Shown here one piece after another: positions 56,069 through 64,000 of a stretch of 64,000 nucleotides of DNA; position 1 is the stretch's first letter, and the number at the start of each line of letters is the position of its first letter. Source of the DNA: Burkholderiales bacterium (GTDB lineage Bacteria > Pseudomonadota > Gammaproteobacteria > Burkholderiales > Burkholderiaceae_C). Both the position numbers and the translations under genes were made by a program. Where the stretch lies: assembly GCA_030604135.1 (NCBI GenBank), contig JAUVWL010000021.1, forward strand, positions 1-64,000, in the 5' to 3' direction. Below the pieces are notes generated by a model, which was not told where the DNA came from, ran no database searches, and was given only the letters and a program-made list of their open reading frames with translations.

Positions 56069-57455
56069 TTTCGGTCAGAACCGCGTCGAGTGCGCACAGC
56101 AGGTGCGCCACATCATCCTCGGTGGTCGCGGGGGACACCAGCATCATGTTGTGAAAGGGCGTGATGAGCACGCCCCGATTCAGAAGACCGAGGTGGATCA
56201 GGTGCTCCAGCTCGCCGTCGAGCACGGCGTCGGCCTCGCTTCCATTGACGGGGGGCGCGGCACAGAACTGAAGCTCGACCCGCGCTCCCACCTGGGTCAC
56301 ACACCAGGGCAGGCCATGGCGCGCAATGGCCGCGCGGATGCCATTGGCCAGGCGTTCGGCCAGGGGCAGCATGTGTCGGTAGGCCGCGGGCGTCATGACA
56401 TCGCTCAGTGCAGCGCGCATTGCAGCCATGCTGAGCATGTTTCCGGTCAAGGTGGTGCCGATACCACTGTGGCCGGGTGGTGCCTTCTGCTTGGCGGCCA
56501 CGGCCCGGTCTGCCAGGGCTGCACTCATGCCGTAGACAGCACAAGGAACACCACCACCTACAGGCTTTCCCAACACCAGCGCATCCGGCTCAATGCCATG
56601 TGCCCGGGCGTAGCCACCGGGCCCGGTGCTGATGGTGTGGGTTTCGTCCATGACCAGCAGGGCGCCGTGGCGGCGGATGATCTGCTGGGCCTGGGTCCAG
56701 TAGTCGGCAGCGGGCAGCACCATGCCGATGTTGGTCATGACCGGTTCGGCGAGCACACAAGCCACATCTGCGCCGGCCAGGGCCGCTTCCAGCGCGGGCA
56801 GGTCATTGAATTCGACCACCACGGTGTGTGCGGTCAGGTCGTGCACCTGGCCCAGCAGGCTGTCGCGCTGCTGCGCTTGGCCATCCACCAGGTCCACGAA
56901 AACGTCTTCTATGGTGCCGTGGTAGCATCCGTTGAACACCAGTATCTTGCGACGTCCGCTGGCCGCACGAATCCAGCGGACGATGTAGCGGTTGGCGTCG
57001 GTGGCACTCAGCGCGAATTGCCAGTACGGCAGCCCAAAGCGCTCGGACAGCATCCGTGCCACCTCAGAGGCGTCGGCGGTGGCCAGCATGGCGGTGTATC
57101 CGCGGGAAGCTTGTCTCTGAAGGGCATCGGCCACCGGCTGCGGTGCGTGACCGAACATGGCACCGGTATCCCCCAGACAGAAATCGATGCGCTCGCAGCC
57201 ATCCACGTCCACCACCTTGGCGCCTCGCGCGTGGTCGACATGGAGGGGGAACGGTGTGCCCCAGTCGTTCATCCAGTGCAGCGGCACACCAAACAGCAGA
57301 TGCTGCCGGGCCTGGCCAGCCAGGGCCGCCGACCGGGGGTTCTCTTCGACATAGCGCTCGCGTTCGCGAGCCACGAACTGCTGGGCGCGTACCCAGTCAA
57401 GGCCTTTGCGACCAGGTCGGTCATGGGCAGGGGCCGAGGTGCTGTTGCCATCCAT
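56052..57455 (-). CDS. Class III aminotransferase
   Basis: 467 residues from ATG 57455; TTG 57485 is also in frame. PLP-fold motifs: GDTGAMFGHAP near the N-terminus, the Asp in VMDETHT, and the Schiff-base Lys in LVLGKPVGGG. The overall style follows glutamate-1-semialdehyde aminomutase-like transaminases (HemL relatives), though hemL proper has a different surrounding, so another amine or amino acid substrate is likely. 3' end overlaps the DUF1624 gene. Confidence 0.85.
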   Translation of the reverse strand: MDGNSTSAPAHDRPGRKGLDWVRAQQFVARERERYVEENPRSAALAGQARQHLLFGVPLHWMNDWGTPFPLHVDHARGAKVVDVDGCERIDFCLGDTGAMFGHAPQPVADALQRQASRGYTAMLATADASEVARMLSERFGLPYWQFALSATDANRYIVRWIRAASGRRKILVFNGCYHGTIEDVFVDLVDGQAQQRDSLLGQVHDLTAHTVVVEFNDLPALEAALAGADVACVLAEPVMTNIGMVLPAADYWTQAQQIIRRHGALLVMDETHTISTGPGGYARAHGIEPDALVLGKPVGGGVPCAVYGMSAALADRAVAAKQKAPPGHSGIGTTLTGNMLSMAAMRAALSDVMTPAAYRHMLPLAERLANGIRAAIARHGLPWCVTQVGARVELQFCAAPPVNGSEADAVLDGELEHLIHLGLLNRGVLITPFHNMMLVSPATTEDDVAHLLCALDAVLTEITPAR

Positions 57456-57561
57456 GGTGTTGAACGCTCCAAGTGGTCCTATCAATATAGGTCAACACAT
57501 CCACACACATGGTGCCAATGCACCGGAAAGCCCCCGGATCCAGACGGACGTCATCGCACAT

Positions 57562-57585
57562 AAAAAACGCGACCAGCGGTCGCGT
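57562..57585 (-). terminator. Rho-independent terminator of the parvulin gene
   Basis: On the minus strand ACGCGACC-GCT-GGTCGCGT forms a perfect 8-bp stem with a 3-base loop, followed by TTTTTT. It lies 28 bases after the stop of the peptidyl-prolyl isomerase gene. Confidence 0.92.
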
Positions 57586-57612
57586 CAGGTGCTCATCGGC
57601 TCAGGGCCGTTG

Positions 57613-58392
57613 TCACTGGATCTTGGCTTTTTCGCGCAATTCCATCTGGAACTCGGTCATGCGTTGCTGGCTCATCTGCTGCTCGATCTGGTCCTTGATG
57701 TCGTCGAATGCCGGCAGCTGGGCCTGTCTGATGTCGTCAACCCGGATGACGTGCCAACCGAACTGGCTGCGCACAGGCGAATCCGTCATTTGCCCCTTGT
57801 CCAGCTGCACCATGGCTTCGGAGAACTCGGTCACGTAGCTGGCCGCCATGGCCCAGTCGAGGTCACCCCCGTTGGCGCCGGACCCCGGGTCTTTGGATTG
57901 CTTTCGGGCCACGTCCTCAAATTTGGCACCCCCCTTGATGGAGGCGATGATCGCCTTGGCCTCGCCTTCCGACTCAACCAGGATGTGCCGTGCCCGGTAT
58001 TCCTTGCCTGCATTGGCTTCGACAAACTTGTCGTACTCGGCCTTCATCTCTGCCTCGGTGACCGGGTTGCGCTTCTGGAAGTCGGCGAACAGGGCACGGA
58101 TCAGGATGGTCTGGCGGGCCAGTTCCATCTGTTCGCGGTACTCGGGCGTGGCGGCAATGCCCCGGCGCCCGGCCTCCTGCATGAAGATCTCGCGCAGGAT
58201 GACCTCTTCCCGCAATTGTTCTCGGATGCTGTCGTCCACCGGGCGGCCACTGGCTTCGATCTGTTTGACCAGCACTTCGACCCGGGCCTTGGGCACGGCC
58301 TTGCCGTTGACGATGGCGATGTTCTGAGCGCTGGCCCAGGGGCTGGCGGCCATCAGCAGGGCGGCTGCCAGGGCCGTAAGAGCGACTTTCAT
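57613..58392 (-). CDS. Parvulin-type peptidyl-prolyl isomerase
   Basis: 259 residues from ATG 58392, which begins a signal peptide cleaved after SASA-type ASA|QN. A SurA/PrsA-like helical N domain precedes the parvulin domain (about 130-225: YRARHILVESE, GAKFEDVARKQSKDPGSGANGGDLDW, FGWHVIRVDD). It should assist folding of exported proteins in the periplasm. It is the third gene of yciB-bolA-parvulin, 88 bases after bolA, and ends at a strong terminator. Confidence 0.92.
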   Translation of the reverse strand: MKVALTALAAALLMAASPWASAQNIAIVNGKAVPKARVEVLVKQIEASGRPVDDSIREQLREEVILREIFMQEAGRRGIAATPEYREQMELARQTILIRALFADFQKRNPVTEAEMKAEYDKFVEANAGKEYRARHILVESEGEAKAIIASIKGGAKFEDVARKQSKDPGSGANGGDLDWAMAASYVTEFSEAMVQLDKGQMTDSPVRSQFGWHVIRVDDIRQAQLPAFDDIKDQIEQQMSQQRMTEFQMELREKAKIQ

Positions 58393-58480
58393 GGTGATCC
58401 TAAGGAGTAAAAAGCGTTGGAGCCGGTTGCGGACCAGCGGTTTCGATGCGCTGGTATCCAAAGGTAGCCGTCTGGCCGCC

Positions 58481-58768
58481 TCAGGCGTGGACTTCGATCG
58501 CCAAGGCGTGCAGCCCGGCAGCCGTGAAATCGCGCAGCGCATCATACACAAGCCGATGCTGGGCGACACGAGTACGGCCGGCGAACAGGGGGCTGGCAAT
58601 ACGGATACGGAAGTGGGTTCCATGACCGAGACCATTGGATCCCGCATGGCCGGCGTGGGCCGCGCTTTCGTCTATCACCTGCAGCGAGGTGGGTGCGAGT
58701 GCGGCTCGCAACGCCACTTCCAGAGCGGCGGCGGTGGGAACAGGGGGCGTCTGCATGCTGGTTCTCAT
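58481..58768 (-). CDS. BolA family protein
   Basis: 95 residues from ATG 58768 (ATG 58756 is an alternative). The BolA pattern ESAAHAGH...[29 protein letters not shown] is clear, with the conserved His that shares iron-sulfur clusters with monothiol glutaredoxins. Overlaps the yciB stop by four bases. Confidence 0.93.
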   Translation of the reverse strand: MRTSMQTPPVPTAAALEVALRAALAPTSLQVIDESAAHAGHAGSNGLGHGTHFRIRIASPLFAGRTRVAQHRLVYDALRDFTAAGLHALAIEVHA

Positions 58769-59319
58769 GGTTTGCCGGGCTGGTCGCCGGTCGACTCGTC
58801 CTTGAGGTAGCGCGCGATGTACAGCCCCTGGCCGATGATGAAGATGACGGGAAATGCGTAACCCCAGATCTTGAAGTCGACCCAGAAATCTGTGGAGAAA
58901 TAGGCCGCCACGTAGGCGTTGATGCTGGCCATGAACAGAAAGTAGGCGATCCAGATCACCGTCAGGCGTCCCCACACAAAGTTCGGCAACTGCAACTGGC
59001 TGCCCAGCAGGATCTGCAGGAAATTCTTCTTCCAGATCCAGAGAGCGGCCCCCAACACGATGGCCAGGCTGGCGTAGAGGACGGTCGGCTTCCACTTGAT
59101 GAAGCGTTCGTCTTGCAGCAACAAGGTGAGGGCACCAAAGGCCAGGACCAGCAACAAGGTCACCTTGTGCAGGGTCTGAAGCTTGCGATCAACGGCGTAG
59201 ATGACGCCGGTCTGCACCACGGTGGCCGCCATCAACACCGCGGTGGCGGTGTAGATGTCGTGCATCTTGTAGGCTGCAACGAACAGCGCGATGGGGAAGA
59301 AGTCAATCAGGAAACGCAT
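58765..59319 (-). CDS. yciB: Inner-membrane septation protein A (YciB)
   Basis: 184 residues from ATG 59319. [18 protein letters not shown], five membrane helices, and [23 protein letters not shown]-type C-terminal segment identify YciB/IspZ, which affects septum formation and envelope synthesis. First gene of the yciB-bolA-parvulin cluster. Confidence 0.94.
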   Translation of the reverse strand: MRFLIDFFPIALFVAAYKMHDIYTATAVLMAATVVQTGVIYAVDRKLQTLHKVTLLLVLAFGALTLLLQDERFIKWKPTVLYASLAIVLGAALWIWKKNFLQILLGSQLQLPNFVWGRLTVIWIAYFLFMASINAYVAAYFSTDFWVDFKIWGYAFPVIFIIGQGLYIARYLKDESTGDQPGKP

Positions 59320-59624
59320 GCCCGGATTATCGCCCCTTGCTTGAATACAGCTGTGCCTGGGAGCCTGCGCGGCAGAAGGAGCATCGGCTGCAACACACGA
59401 CAAACCGGTCTCCTGCGGTACTACTTCCTGCGCCCAGGGGGCCATCCTGGGCTTGTCGGTAGCACCACATGAGCCTCGGTTTTCGTGCGTTTCGCTTCGA
59501 TGCCTTCCGCCGCGCAGACTCCTAGGGCCCAAACACAAGTTTTCGCCACTGCAACCGATATAGGTAGGGAGTCTGGTCCTGCGTGGTCGCGGGTCCACCG
59601 TCAGATTCAAGCAGAGGAAACGAC
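59320..59624. other. Intergenic region upstream of yciB and the next + strand gene
   Basis: 305 bases between divergent genes. No coding frame is convincing. A short inverted repeat GCCCAGG...CCTGGGC (59432-59452) has no T tract. A TATAGG at about 59560 could be a weak -10 for the + strand gene. Nothing else stands out. Confidence 0.5.
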
Positions 59625-60089
59625 ATGAACGACGACGAACAATTCGAAAGTTTCAAGATTTCGCTGGCCGCATTCCTGGAGCAGACCAGCGCGCTGGTCG
59701 ATTGGGTGCTTTCCGACGAAGCCACCAAGGCCCACCTGAGCCCCTTGGTTCCGTGGGTCAGCGAAGTGATGTCGGCTTCCATGGACCGGGTGTTTGTCGA
59801 GCAGGTGGCCATGGCCTACTGGTCACGCATGGGCATGACGTCCACTTCACAGCCGGCGCGCCTGAAGATCATGGAGCTGGATGGCCTGAGTGCCGCCATA
59901 CGTCAAAGCCTGAACGAGCGAGCGGTCGCCGTCGAGGGGCAGAGCCATTGCACCGACAGTCAAATCCACCTGCTCTGGGTCTGCAGCCTGACGGTAGGCA
60001 GCCTGCTGGATGCCATCGGTGAGATGTTCCCTCTGGTTCGCGGCATCTTGAGATCGACGCAGGATGCCATCGACGTATCGCGCAGTTGA
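59625..60089 (+). CDS. Uncharacterised small protein
   Basis: 154 residues from ATG 59625 with AGAGGAAA upstream. Largely helical, Ser/Ala-rich, with an acidic N-terminus and no export signal or membrane helix. Segments such as [20 protein letters not shown] are amphipathic. No family recognised. Codon use is like that of its neighbours, so it is probably real. Confidence 0.6.
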   Translation: MNDDEQFESFKISLAAFLEQTSALVDWVLSDEATKAHLSPLVPWVSEVMSASMDRVFVEQVAMAYWSRMGMTSTSQPARLKIMELDGLSAAIRQSLNERAVAVEGQSHCTDSQIHLLWVCSLTVGSLLDAIGEMFPLVRGILRSTQDAIDVSRS

Positions 60090-60150
60090 TGTCCTGACCC
60101 GCTTTCAGAACCGAAGCAACCGGGCCTGCCTGATCAGGATGTAAGTGTTC

Positions 60151-60179
60151 TTGACCGCTCTTGTGTGCGTGCAAAATTC
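60151..60179 (+). promoter_or_regulatory. Promoter candidate for the lipoprotein gene
   Basis: TTGACC (60151-60156) and AAATTC (60174-60179) are 17 bases apart, about 80 bases before the lipoprotein ATG. The -10 is weak. Confidence 0.35.
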
Positions 60180-60256
60180 GCGGCTGAATTGCCACCCGCT
60201 TCGGGCCAGGCCCGATGGGGCCAAAGTGCACACCTGTCTCACCGAAAGATCCGTCA

Positions 60257-60760
60257 ATGCCTTTGACCCGTCCCCTGCGTACTTTCAAGATTGCTGCTGT
60301 TTCCCTCGGAGTTGCCTTGCTGGCAGCCTGTGGAGGAGGAAAAGATGACCCTCTCCCAGGTGACCCAACGGGTGACCCGGTGGCCAAGTACGTGGGTTCG
60401 TGGCTGAGCCGCTGCGTGTCTGACAGCGGCGCATCCGCCCACGTTCGCGCCGATTTCAGCAAGGTTTCGCCAACGGGCCTGTCGGGTGACGTGATTGCCT
60501 ACGCCTATGCGGGCACATCGTGTTCCGGTCCGAGTCTCAGGGAGCGAAAGGTCCTGACCGATCTGAATCTGACTCTGGTTGGGCCCACCACCGTTTCCGG
60601 GTTGGCCGCTGAGCGGTTTTCTGGCTCGTCGGCCCAGGGTAACGGCAAACTGGTGCTCTCCGTGTCGGGCAACCAGCTGCGCATAGGAGATCCGGACGAA
60701 GGCAAAGACGCAGACGGCTACCCGACCTCGTTCTACGACGAAGTTCTCAACCGCCTGTAA
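60257..60760 (+). CDS. Uncharacterised lipoprotein
   Basis: 167 residues from ATG 60257. A signal sequence with lipobox Leu-Ala-Ala-Cys (Cys25) followed by GGGKDD: the acidic residues at +4/+5 could favour the inner membrane, but sorting rules vary outside enterics. The mature part is small and beta-rich, with two further Cys (CVSDSG, SCSGP) that could pair. No family recognised. A terminator follows the stop. Confidence 0.65.
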   Translation: MPLTRPLRTFKIAAVSLGVALLAACGGGKDDPLPGDPTGDPVAKYVGSWLSRCVSDSGASAHVRADFSKVSPTGLSGDVIAYAYAGTSCSGPSLRERKVLTDLNLTLVGPTTVSGLAAERFSGSSAQGNGKLVLSVSGNQLRIGDPDEGKDADGYPTSFYDEVLNRL

Positions 60761-60763
60761 TTG

Positions 60764-61792
60764 TCAATCTGCTGCGGTCGTTTCGGCAGCAGGCTTTTTC
60801 ATGGCCTCGGCAGCGATGCTGATCGATCTGAGTCGCAAAGCCGGGTCGAACACATCGCTGACCAGCATGAACTCATCGGCTTCGGTGCTTCGCAACAGCG
60901 CCTGCAGCCCCTCGCGCACGGTGTCGGGACCGCCCACCACGGCACAGGCCAGGAAGTCCGCAATCGCCGCCCGCTCCTGCGGGTGAATGCGCTTCATGTA
61001 GTGCTCCACCGGGGCAGGCAGCTGCCCGCGCCGGCCGGTCAGAATGCCCAGCACCCGCTGGTAGGTGCTGCTGGCCAGGAATTCGGCCTCTTCGTCGGTG
61101 GGTGCTGCAATCAGTGGCACGCCAACAATGGCGTAGGGTTTGGCCAGGTGCTTCGACGGACGAAAGCTGTGCCGGTACATCTCCAGCGCCTGCAACAGGT
61201 AGCGGGGCGCGAAGTGCGATGCAAAGGCGTAGGGCAGCCCGCGCTCGGCCGCGAGTTGGGCCGAAAACAGGCTGGAGCCCAGCAGCCAGATCGGCACCTC
61301 GGTGCCGGCCCCGGGCATGGCAATCAGCCGCTGGCCGGGTTCGGCTGGTGCCAGCAGCCGCTGCAATTCGGCCACATCGCGGGGGAAATCCTGTTCCGAC
61401 TCGACCCGGTCGCGGCGCAGGGCGCGCATGGTCAGCGGGTCGGTGCCGGGCGCGCGGCCCAACCCCAAGTCGATGCGACCGGGGTACAGCTCGGCCAGGG
61501 TCCCGAAGGCCTCGGCCACCACCAGCGGCGCGTGGTTGGGCAACATCACCCCGCCCGAGCCGACGCGGATGCGCCGGGTGCCGCCGGCGATGTGGCCCAC
61601 CAGCACCGCCGTGGCCGAACTGGCAATGCCGCTCATGTTGTGGTGCTCGGCCAGCCAGTACCGGGTGAAGCCCAGGCTCTCGCCATGCTGCGCCGTGCGA
61701 AGGGCGATGGCCAAGGCATCGGCCACCGTACCACCCTCACGAACGGCGACCAGGTCGAGCATGGATAAGGGTGTCTGGTGAAGAGCTTTCAT
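60764..61792 (-). CDS. LLM class flavin-dependent oxidoreductase (MsnO8-like)
   Basis: 342 residues from ATG 61792, preceded by a GAGG site; ATG 61813 is in frame. Bacterial-luciferase fold with [22 protein letters not shown] and [20 protein letters not shown], typical of the MsnO8 subgroup. It probably uses FMNH2 in a monooxygenase reaction on an unknown substrate. Its 3' end contains the terminator of the convergent lipoprotein gene. Confidence 0.9.
   Translation of the reverse strand: MKALHQTPLSMLDLVAVREGGTVADALAIALRTAQHGESLGFTRYWLAEHHNMSGIASSATAVLVGHIAGGTRRIRVGSGGVMLPNHAPLVVAEAFGTLAELYPGRIDLGLGRAPGTDPLTMRALRRDRVESEQDFPRDVAELQRLLAPAEPGQRLIAMPGAGTEVPIWLLGSSLFSAQLAAERGLPYAFASHFAPRYLLQALEMYRHSFRPSKHLAKPYAIVGVPLIAAPTDEEAEFLASSTYQRVLGILTGRRGQLPAPVEHYMKRIHPQERAAIADFLACAVVGGPDTVREGLQALLRSTEADEFMLVSDVFDPALRLRSISIAAEAMKKPAAETTAAD
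60769..60799 (+). terminator. Rho-independent terminator of the lipoprotein gene
   Basis: CTGCTGC (60769-60775) pairs with GCAGCAG (60786-60792), then GC and five T residues. It is 9 bases after the + strand stop and lies within the last codons of the convergent LLM gene. Confidence 0.7.
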
Positions 61793-61830
61793 GCAGGCCT
61801 CTGCGTCCGCCATCTGGGCGGACGCCCGTG

Positions 61831-62967
61831 TTACATCGAAGCTTCGAGCATGCCACGGTACTCGTCGGCCGTGGCGATGCGGGGATTGGTCTTGTGGCAG
61901 TGATCCGCCAGAGCGCCCTCGATGACCTTGTCGAACAGGTCGGGCGTGACGCCCAGTTCGGCCAGCCCCTTGGGCAGGCCCAGACGGGCGTTCATGTCGC
62001 GGATGGCAGGTCCGAGGTCGGCGGCGCCCCCGATGCCCATGGACTGGGCCATGCGTTCAAGCCGGCGCTCTTTCTGCACGCTCTCGGCCCCGGCATTGAA
62101 GGCAATCACCGCCGGCAGGAACAGGGCGTTGAGGGTGCCATGGTGCAGGCGCGGATTGACTCCCCCCAGGCTGTGGCTGAGGCTGTGCACACAGCCCAGG
62201 CCCTTCTGAAACGCCATGGCCCCCTGCATGGATGCACTCATCATGTTCAGGCGGGCCTCGCGGTCCTGCCCGTTCCGGGTGGCCCGTTCAATGTGGGACC
62301 AGCCGCGCTGCAGCCCGTCCAGCCCGATGCCGTCGGCGGGTGGGTTGAAGGCCGGCGCCATGAAGGTTTCCATGCAGTGCGCAATCGCGTCCATACCGGT
62401 GGCGGCCGTCAGCAGGGGAGGCAGGCCCAGGGTCATTTCAGGGTCAAGCAGTGCCGTCTTGGGCACCAGGTGCCAGCTGTGAAAACCCAGTTTCCGGCCG
62501 TCGTCCACAATGACAATGGCACCGCGGGCGACCTCGCTGCCGGTGCCGGCGGTGGTGGGAATGGCGATCAGGGGGGGCACGGCGGCCGTGATCCTGGGAG
62601 ACCCCCCTTCGATCGTGGCGTAGGTCTTGAGGGGCCCTTCGTGGGCCGCCGCAATGGCCACCCCCTTGGCGCAGTCGATGGCGCTGCCCCCGCCCAGGGC
62701 GATCAGGCCGTCACAGGCCTGCGCCTTGTAGATGGCCACCGCGGCCCGCACGGCCGCCTCGGTCGGGTTGCTGGGCGTCTGGTCGAACACGGCGGGCTGC
62801 CAGCCGGGCAGGGCAGCCAAGGCCTTGTCCAGCAGGCCCGCCGCCTTGACGCCGGCGTCGGTGACGATGAGGGGCCGGCGCATGCCGGCACGCTCGCACT
62901 CGGCCGGCAATTGCGCCAGCACACCGAAGTCGATCAGGACATTGGTCACATACAGGATCTGGGCCAT
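61831..62967 (-). CDS. Iron-containing alcohol dehydrogenase
   Basis: 378 residues from ATG 62967. The group III alcohol dehydrogenase pattern is clear: nucleotide-binding [26 protein letters not shown], and metal ligands Asp/His in [12 protein letters not shown] and HSLSHSLGG...HHGTLNA. It interconverts an alcohol and aldehyde or ketone with NAD(P)H; the substrate is not evident. The LLM gene begins 38 bases downstream and may be cotranscribed. Confidence 0.92.
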   Translation of the reverse strand: MAQILYVTNVLIDFGVLAQLPAECERAGMRRPLIVTDAGVKAAGLLDKALAALPGWQPAVFDQTPSNPTEAAVRAAVAIYKAQACDGLIALGGGSAIDCAKGVAIAAAHEGPLKTYATIEGGSPRITAAVPPLIAIPTTAGTGSEVARGAIVIVDDGRKLGFHSWHLVPKTALLDPEMTLGLPPLLTAATGMDAIAHCMETFMAPAFNPPADGIGLDGLQRGWSHIERATRNGQDREARLNMMSASMQGAMAFQKGLGCVHSLSHSLGGVNPRLHHGTLNALFLPAVIAFNAGAESVQKERRLERMAQSMGIGGAADLGPAIRDMNARLGLPKGLAELGVTPDLFDKVIEGALADHCHKTNPRIATADEYRGMLEASM

Positions 62968-63084
62968 GGGTTTGTCTCGCTGTTGGATGGAGGTGAACCA
63001 GAAAACTATACGGGCACAGCCGCCAGGCGCCAATGCCACACGGGCGACGCCCGGTCGCGAAAAAGACAGCCACAATGCGGCTCC

Positions 63085-64000
63085 ATGTCATCGCACCACC
63101 AGAACCCCCGAGCCCTGCTGACGCCCGCCATGCGGGGTGTGCTCGACCGGATCGAGCGCGCCGGCCACGTCCCCATGCACGCCCTGTCACCGGCCCAGGC
63201 CAAGCTGGCTTATGCCGCAGGGGCGGGTGTGCTGGACATCGCTGCGCACAAGCTGGACAGGGTGGAAGACCTCCAGATCATGGCGCGCGACGGGTCGGCG
63301 ATGCCGGCGCGCCTGTTCGCCCCGGCATCGGAGACCCCCTTGCCCGTGCTGCTGTACTTTCATGGCGGCGGGTTCACTGTCGGCAGTGTGGCCACCCATG
63401 AGCCCTTGTGCCGTCACCTGGCGCACTTGGCACATTGCGCGGTTCTGTCCGTGGACTACCGGCTGGCGCCAGAATGGAAATTCCCGACCGCTGTGCTCGA
63501 TGCCTGGGACAGCCTGAGCTGGTTGCGTGAACACGCCGGCAGGCTGGGCCTGGACGGCTCCCGCATCGCGGTCGGGGGCGACAGCGCCGGCGGCACGCTG
63601 GCGGCGGTGACTGCCATCGAAGCGCGCGACGCCGGTTGGCCACTTGCCCTGCAGTTGCTTTTCTACCCCGGTTGTGCCGGCCACCAGAACACGCCGAGCC
63701 ACAAGACCTTTGCCACGGGCTTCCTGCTGGAAGAAGCGCACATCAGTTATTTTTTCAATCACTACCTGCGCACCCCCCAGGACCGCAACGACTGGCGGTT
63801 CGCTCCGCTGGACGGCGTCGATGCACAAGGCCAGGTGCGCGAACTCGACGGGGCGACGCCGGCCTGGATCGGCCTGGCCGAGTGCGACCCGCTGACCGAC
63901 GAAGGCATCCTGTATGCCGACCGGCTGCGCATGGCGGGCGTGCCAGTCGATCTGGAAATTTACGCCGGCGTGGTCCACGGGTTCATCCAGTTCGGGCGGG
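63085..64000 (+). CDS. Hormone-sensitive-lipase-type alpha/beta hydrolase, 3' end cut by window
   Basis: 305 visible residues from ATG 63085, open to the right edge. FHGGGFTVGS (oxyanion HGGG), DYRLAPEWKFP, the nucleophile in GDSAGG, the Asp in AECDPLTDEG and the His in VVHGFIQF complete the catalytic triad of the HSL/GDSAG esterase family (Abhydrolase_3). Only the last few residues should be missing. Cytoplasmic, short-chain esterase activity likely. It is divergent from the alcohol dehydrogenase with 117 bases between. Confidence 0.9.
   Translation, partial: MSSHHQNPRALLTPAMRGVLDRIERAGHVPMHALSPAQAKLAYAAGAGVLDIAAHKLDRVEDLQIMARDGSAMPARLFAPASETPLPVLLYFHGGGFTVGSVATHEPLCRHLAHLAHCAVLSVDYRLAPEWKFPTAVLDAWDSLSWLREHAGRLGLDGSRIAVGGDSAGGTLAAVTAIEARDAGWPLALQLLFYPGCAGHQNTPSHKTFATGFLLEEAHISYFFNHYLRTPQDRNDWRFAPLDGVDAQGQVRELDGATPAWIGLAECDPLTDEGILYADRLRMAGVPVDLEIYAGVVHGFIQFGR

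Noticed and set aside
1-64000. CRISPR arrays, tRNA or rRNA genes, insertion sequences, prophage genes
   Set aside because: No regular spaced repeats, cloverleaf-like or rRNA-like sequence, transposase motifs or phage proteins were seen on reading both strands.

Overview
The window is high-GC DNA from a betaproteobacterium, most likely Burkholderiales/Comamonadaceae (Hydrogenophaga/Acidovorax-like). This rests on protein style and on a typical Burkholderiales neighbourhood (glmM next to the ppk, ppx and pst-pho genes; yciB-bolA-parvulin; GTG-initiated purL). It is a chromosomal segment. I saw no rRNA, tRNA, CRISPR or transposase gene.

Region 1 (1-17.6 kb) is the accessory highlight: the distal part of a type IV secretion locus of the Xanthomonas bacteria-killing type (X-T4SS). 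The order is virB5(partial)-B6-B7-B8-B9-B10-B11, a lipoprotein/lipase pair, an inhibitor-like lipoprotein, virD4, and two further immunity-like/effector-like pairs, all on the + strand with very tight spacing or overlaps. The large VirB7 with an extra C-terminal N0-like domain, and matching C-terminal signal domains on at least two putative effectors, point to an interbacterial toxin-delivery machine. In each pair the putative immunity gene comes just before its effector. I read the third effector (15299-17638) as carrying an N-terminal CD38/ADP-ribosyl-cyclase-like NADase domain, which would fit its partner having no export signal. The second effector (12881-14695) has no domain I recognise.

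Region 2 (17.8-40.3 kb) is core genome centred on phosphate and polyphosphate: glmM, a GNAT gene, a NamZ-like (DUF1343) gene, a DOMON-like gene, ppk2, an OlsB-like acyltransferase, an LpxH-like phosphoesterase, ppk1, sixA, a ribbon-helix-helix/histone-H1-like protein, a hybrid kinase with its response regulator, ppx, then pstSCAB-phoU-phoB-phoR. Two clear PHO boxes (TGTCAC repeated at 11 bp) precede ppk1 and pstS, each 10-11 bp upstream of a -10 element, so polyphosphate synthesis and phosphate uptake are probably co-regulated by the PhoB encoded here.

Region 3 (40.3-64 kb) is mostly housekeeping: a GT-C-like membrane protein, rpmE2 with a strong terminator, map-glnD, purL, a PhyH dioxygenase, a hemerythrin-like protein behind an FNR-type site, an RlhA-like U32 protein with a REP-like sequence inside its reading frame, hydrolases, a class III aminotransferase, yciB-bolA-parvulin, small hypotheticals, a luciferase-like oxidoreductase, an iron-containing alcohol dehydrogenase and a hormone-sensitive-lipase-type esterase cut by the window end.

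Functions are inferred by reading translated sequence; no database search was run. Start codons were moved from the longest frame where a ribosome binding site, signal peptide, promoter or family start argued for it.
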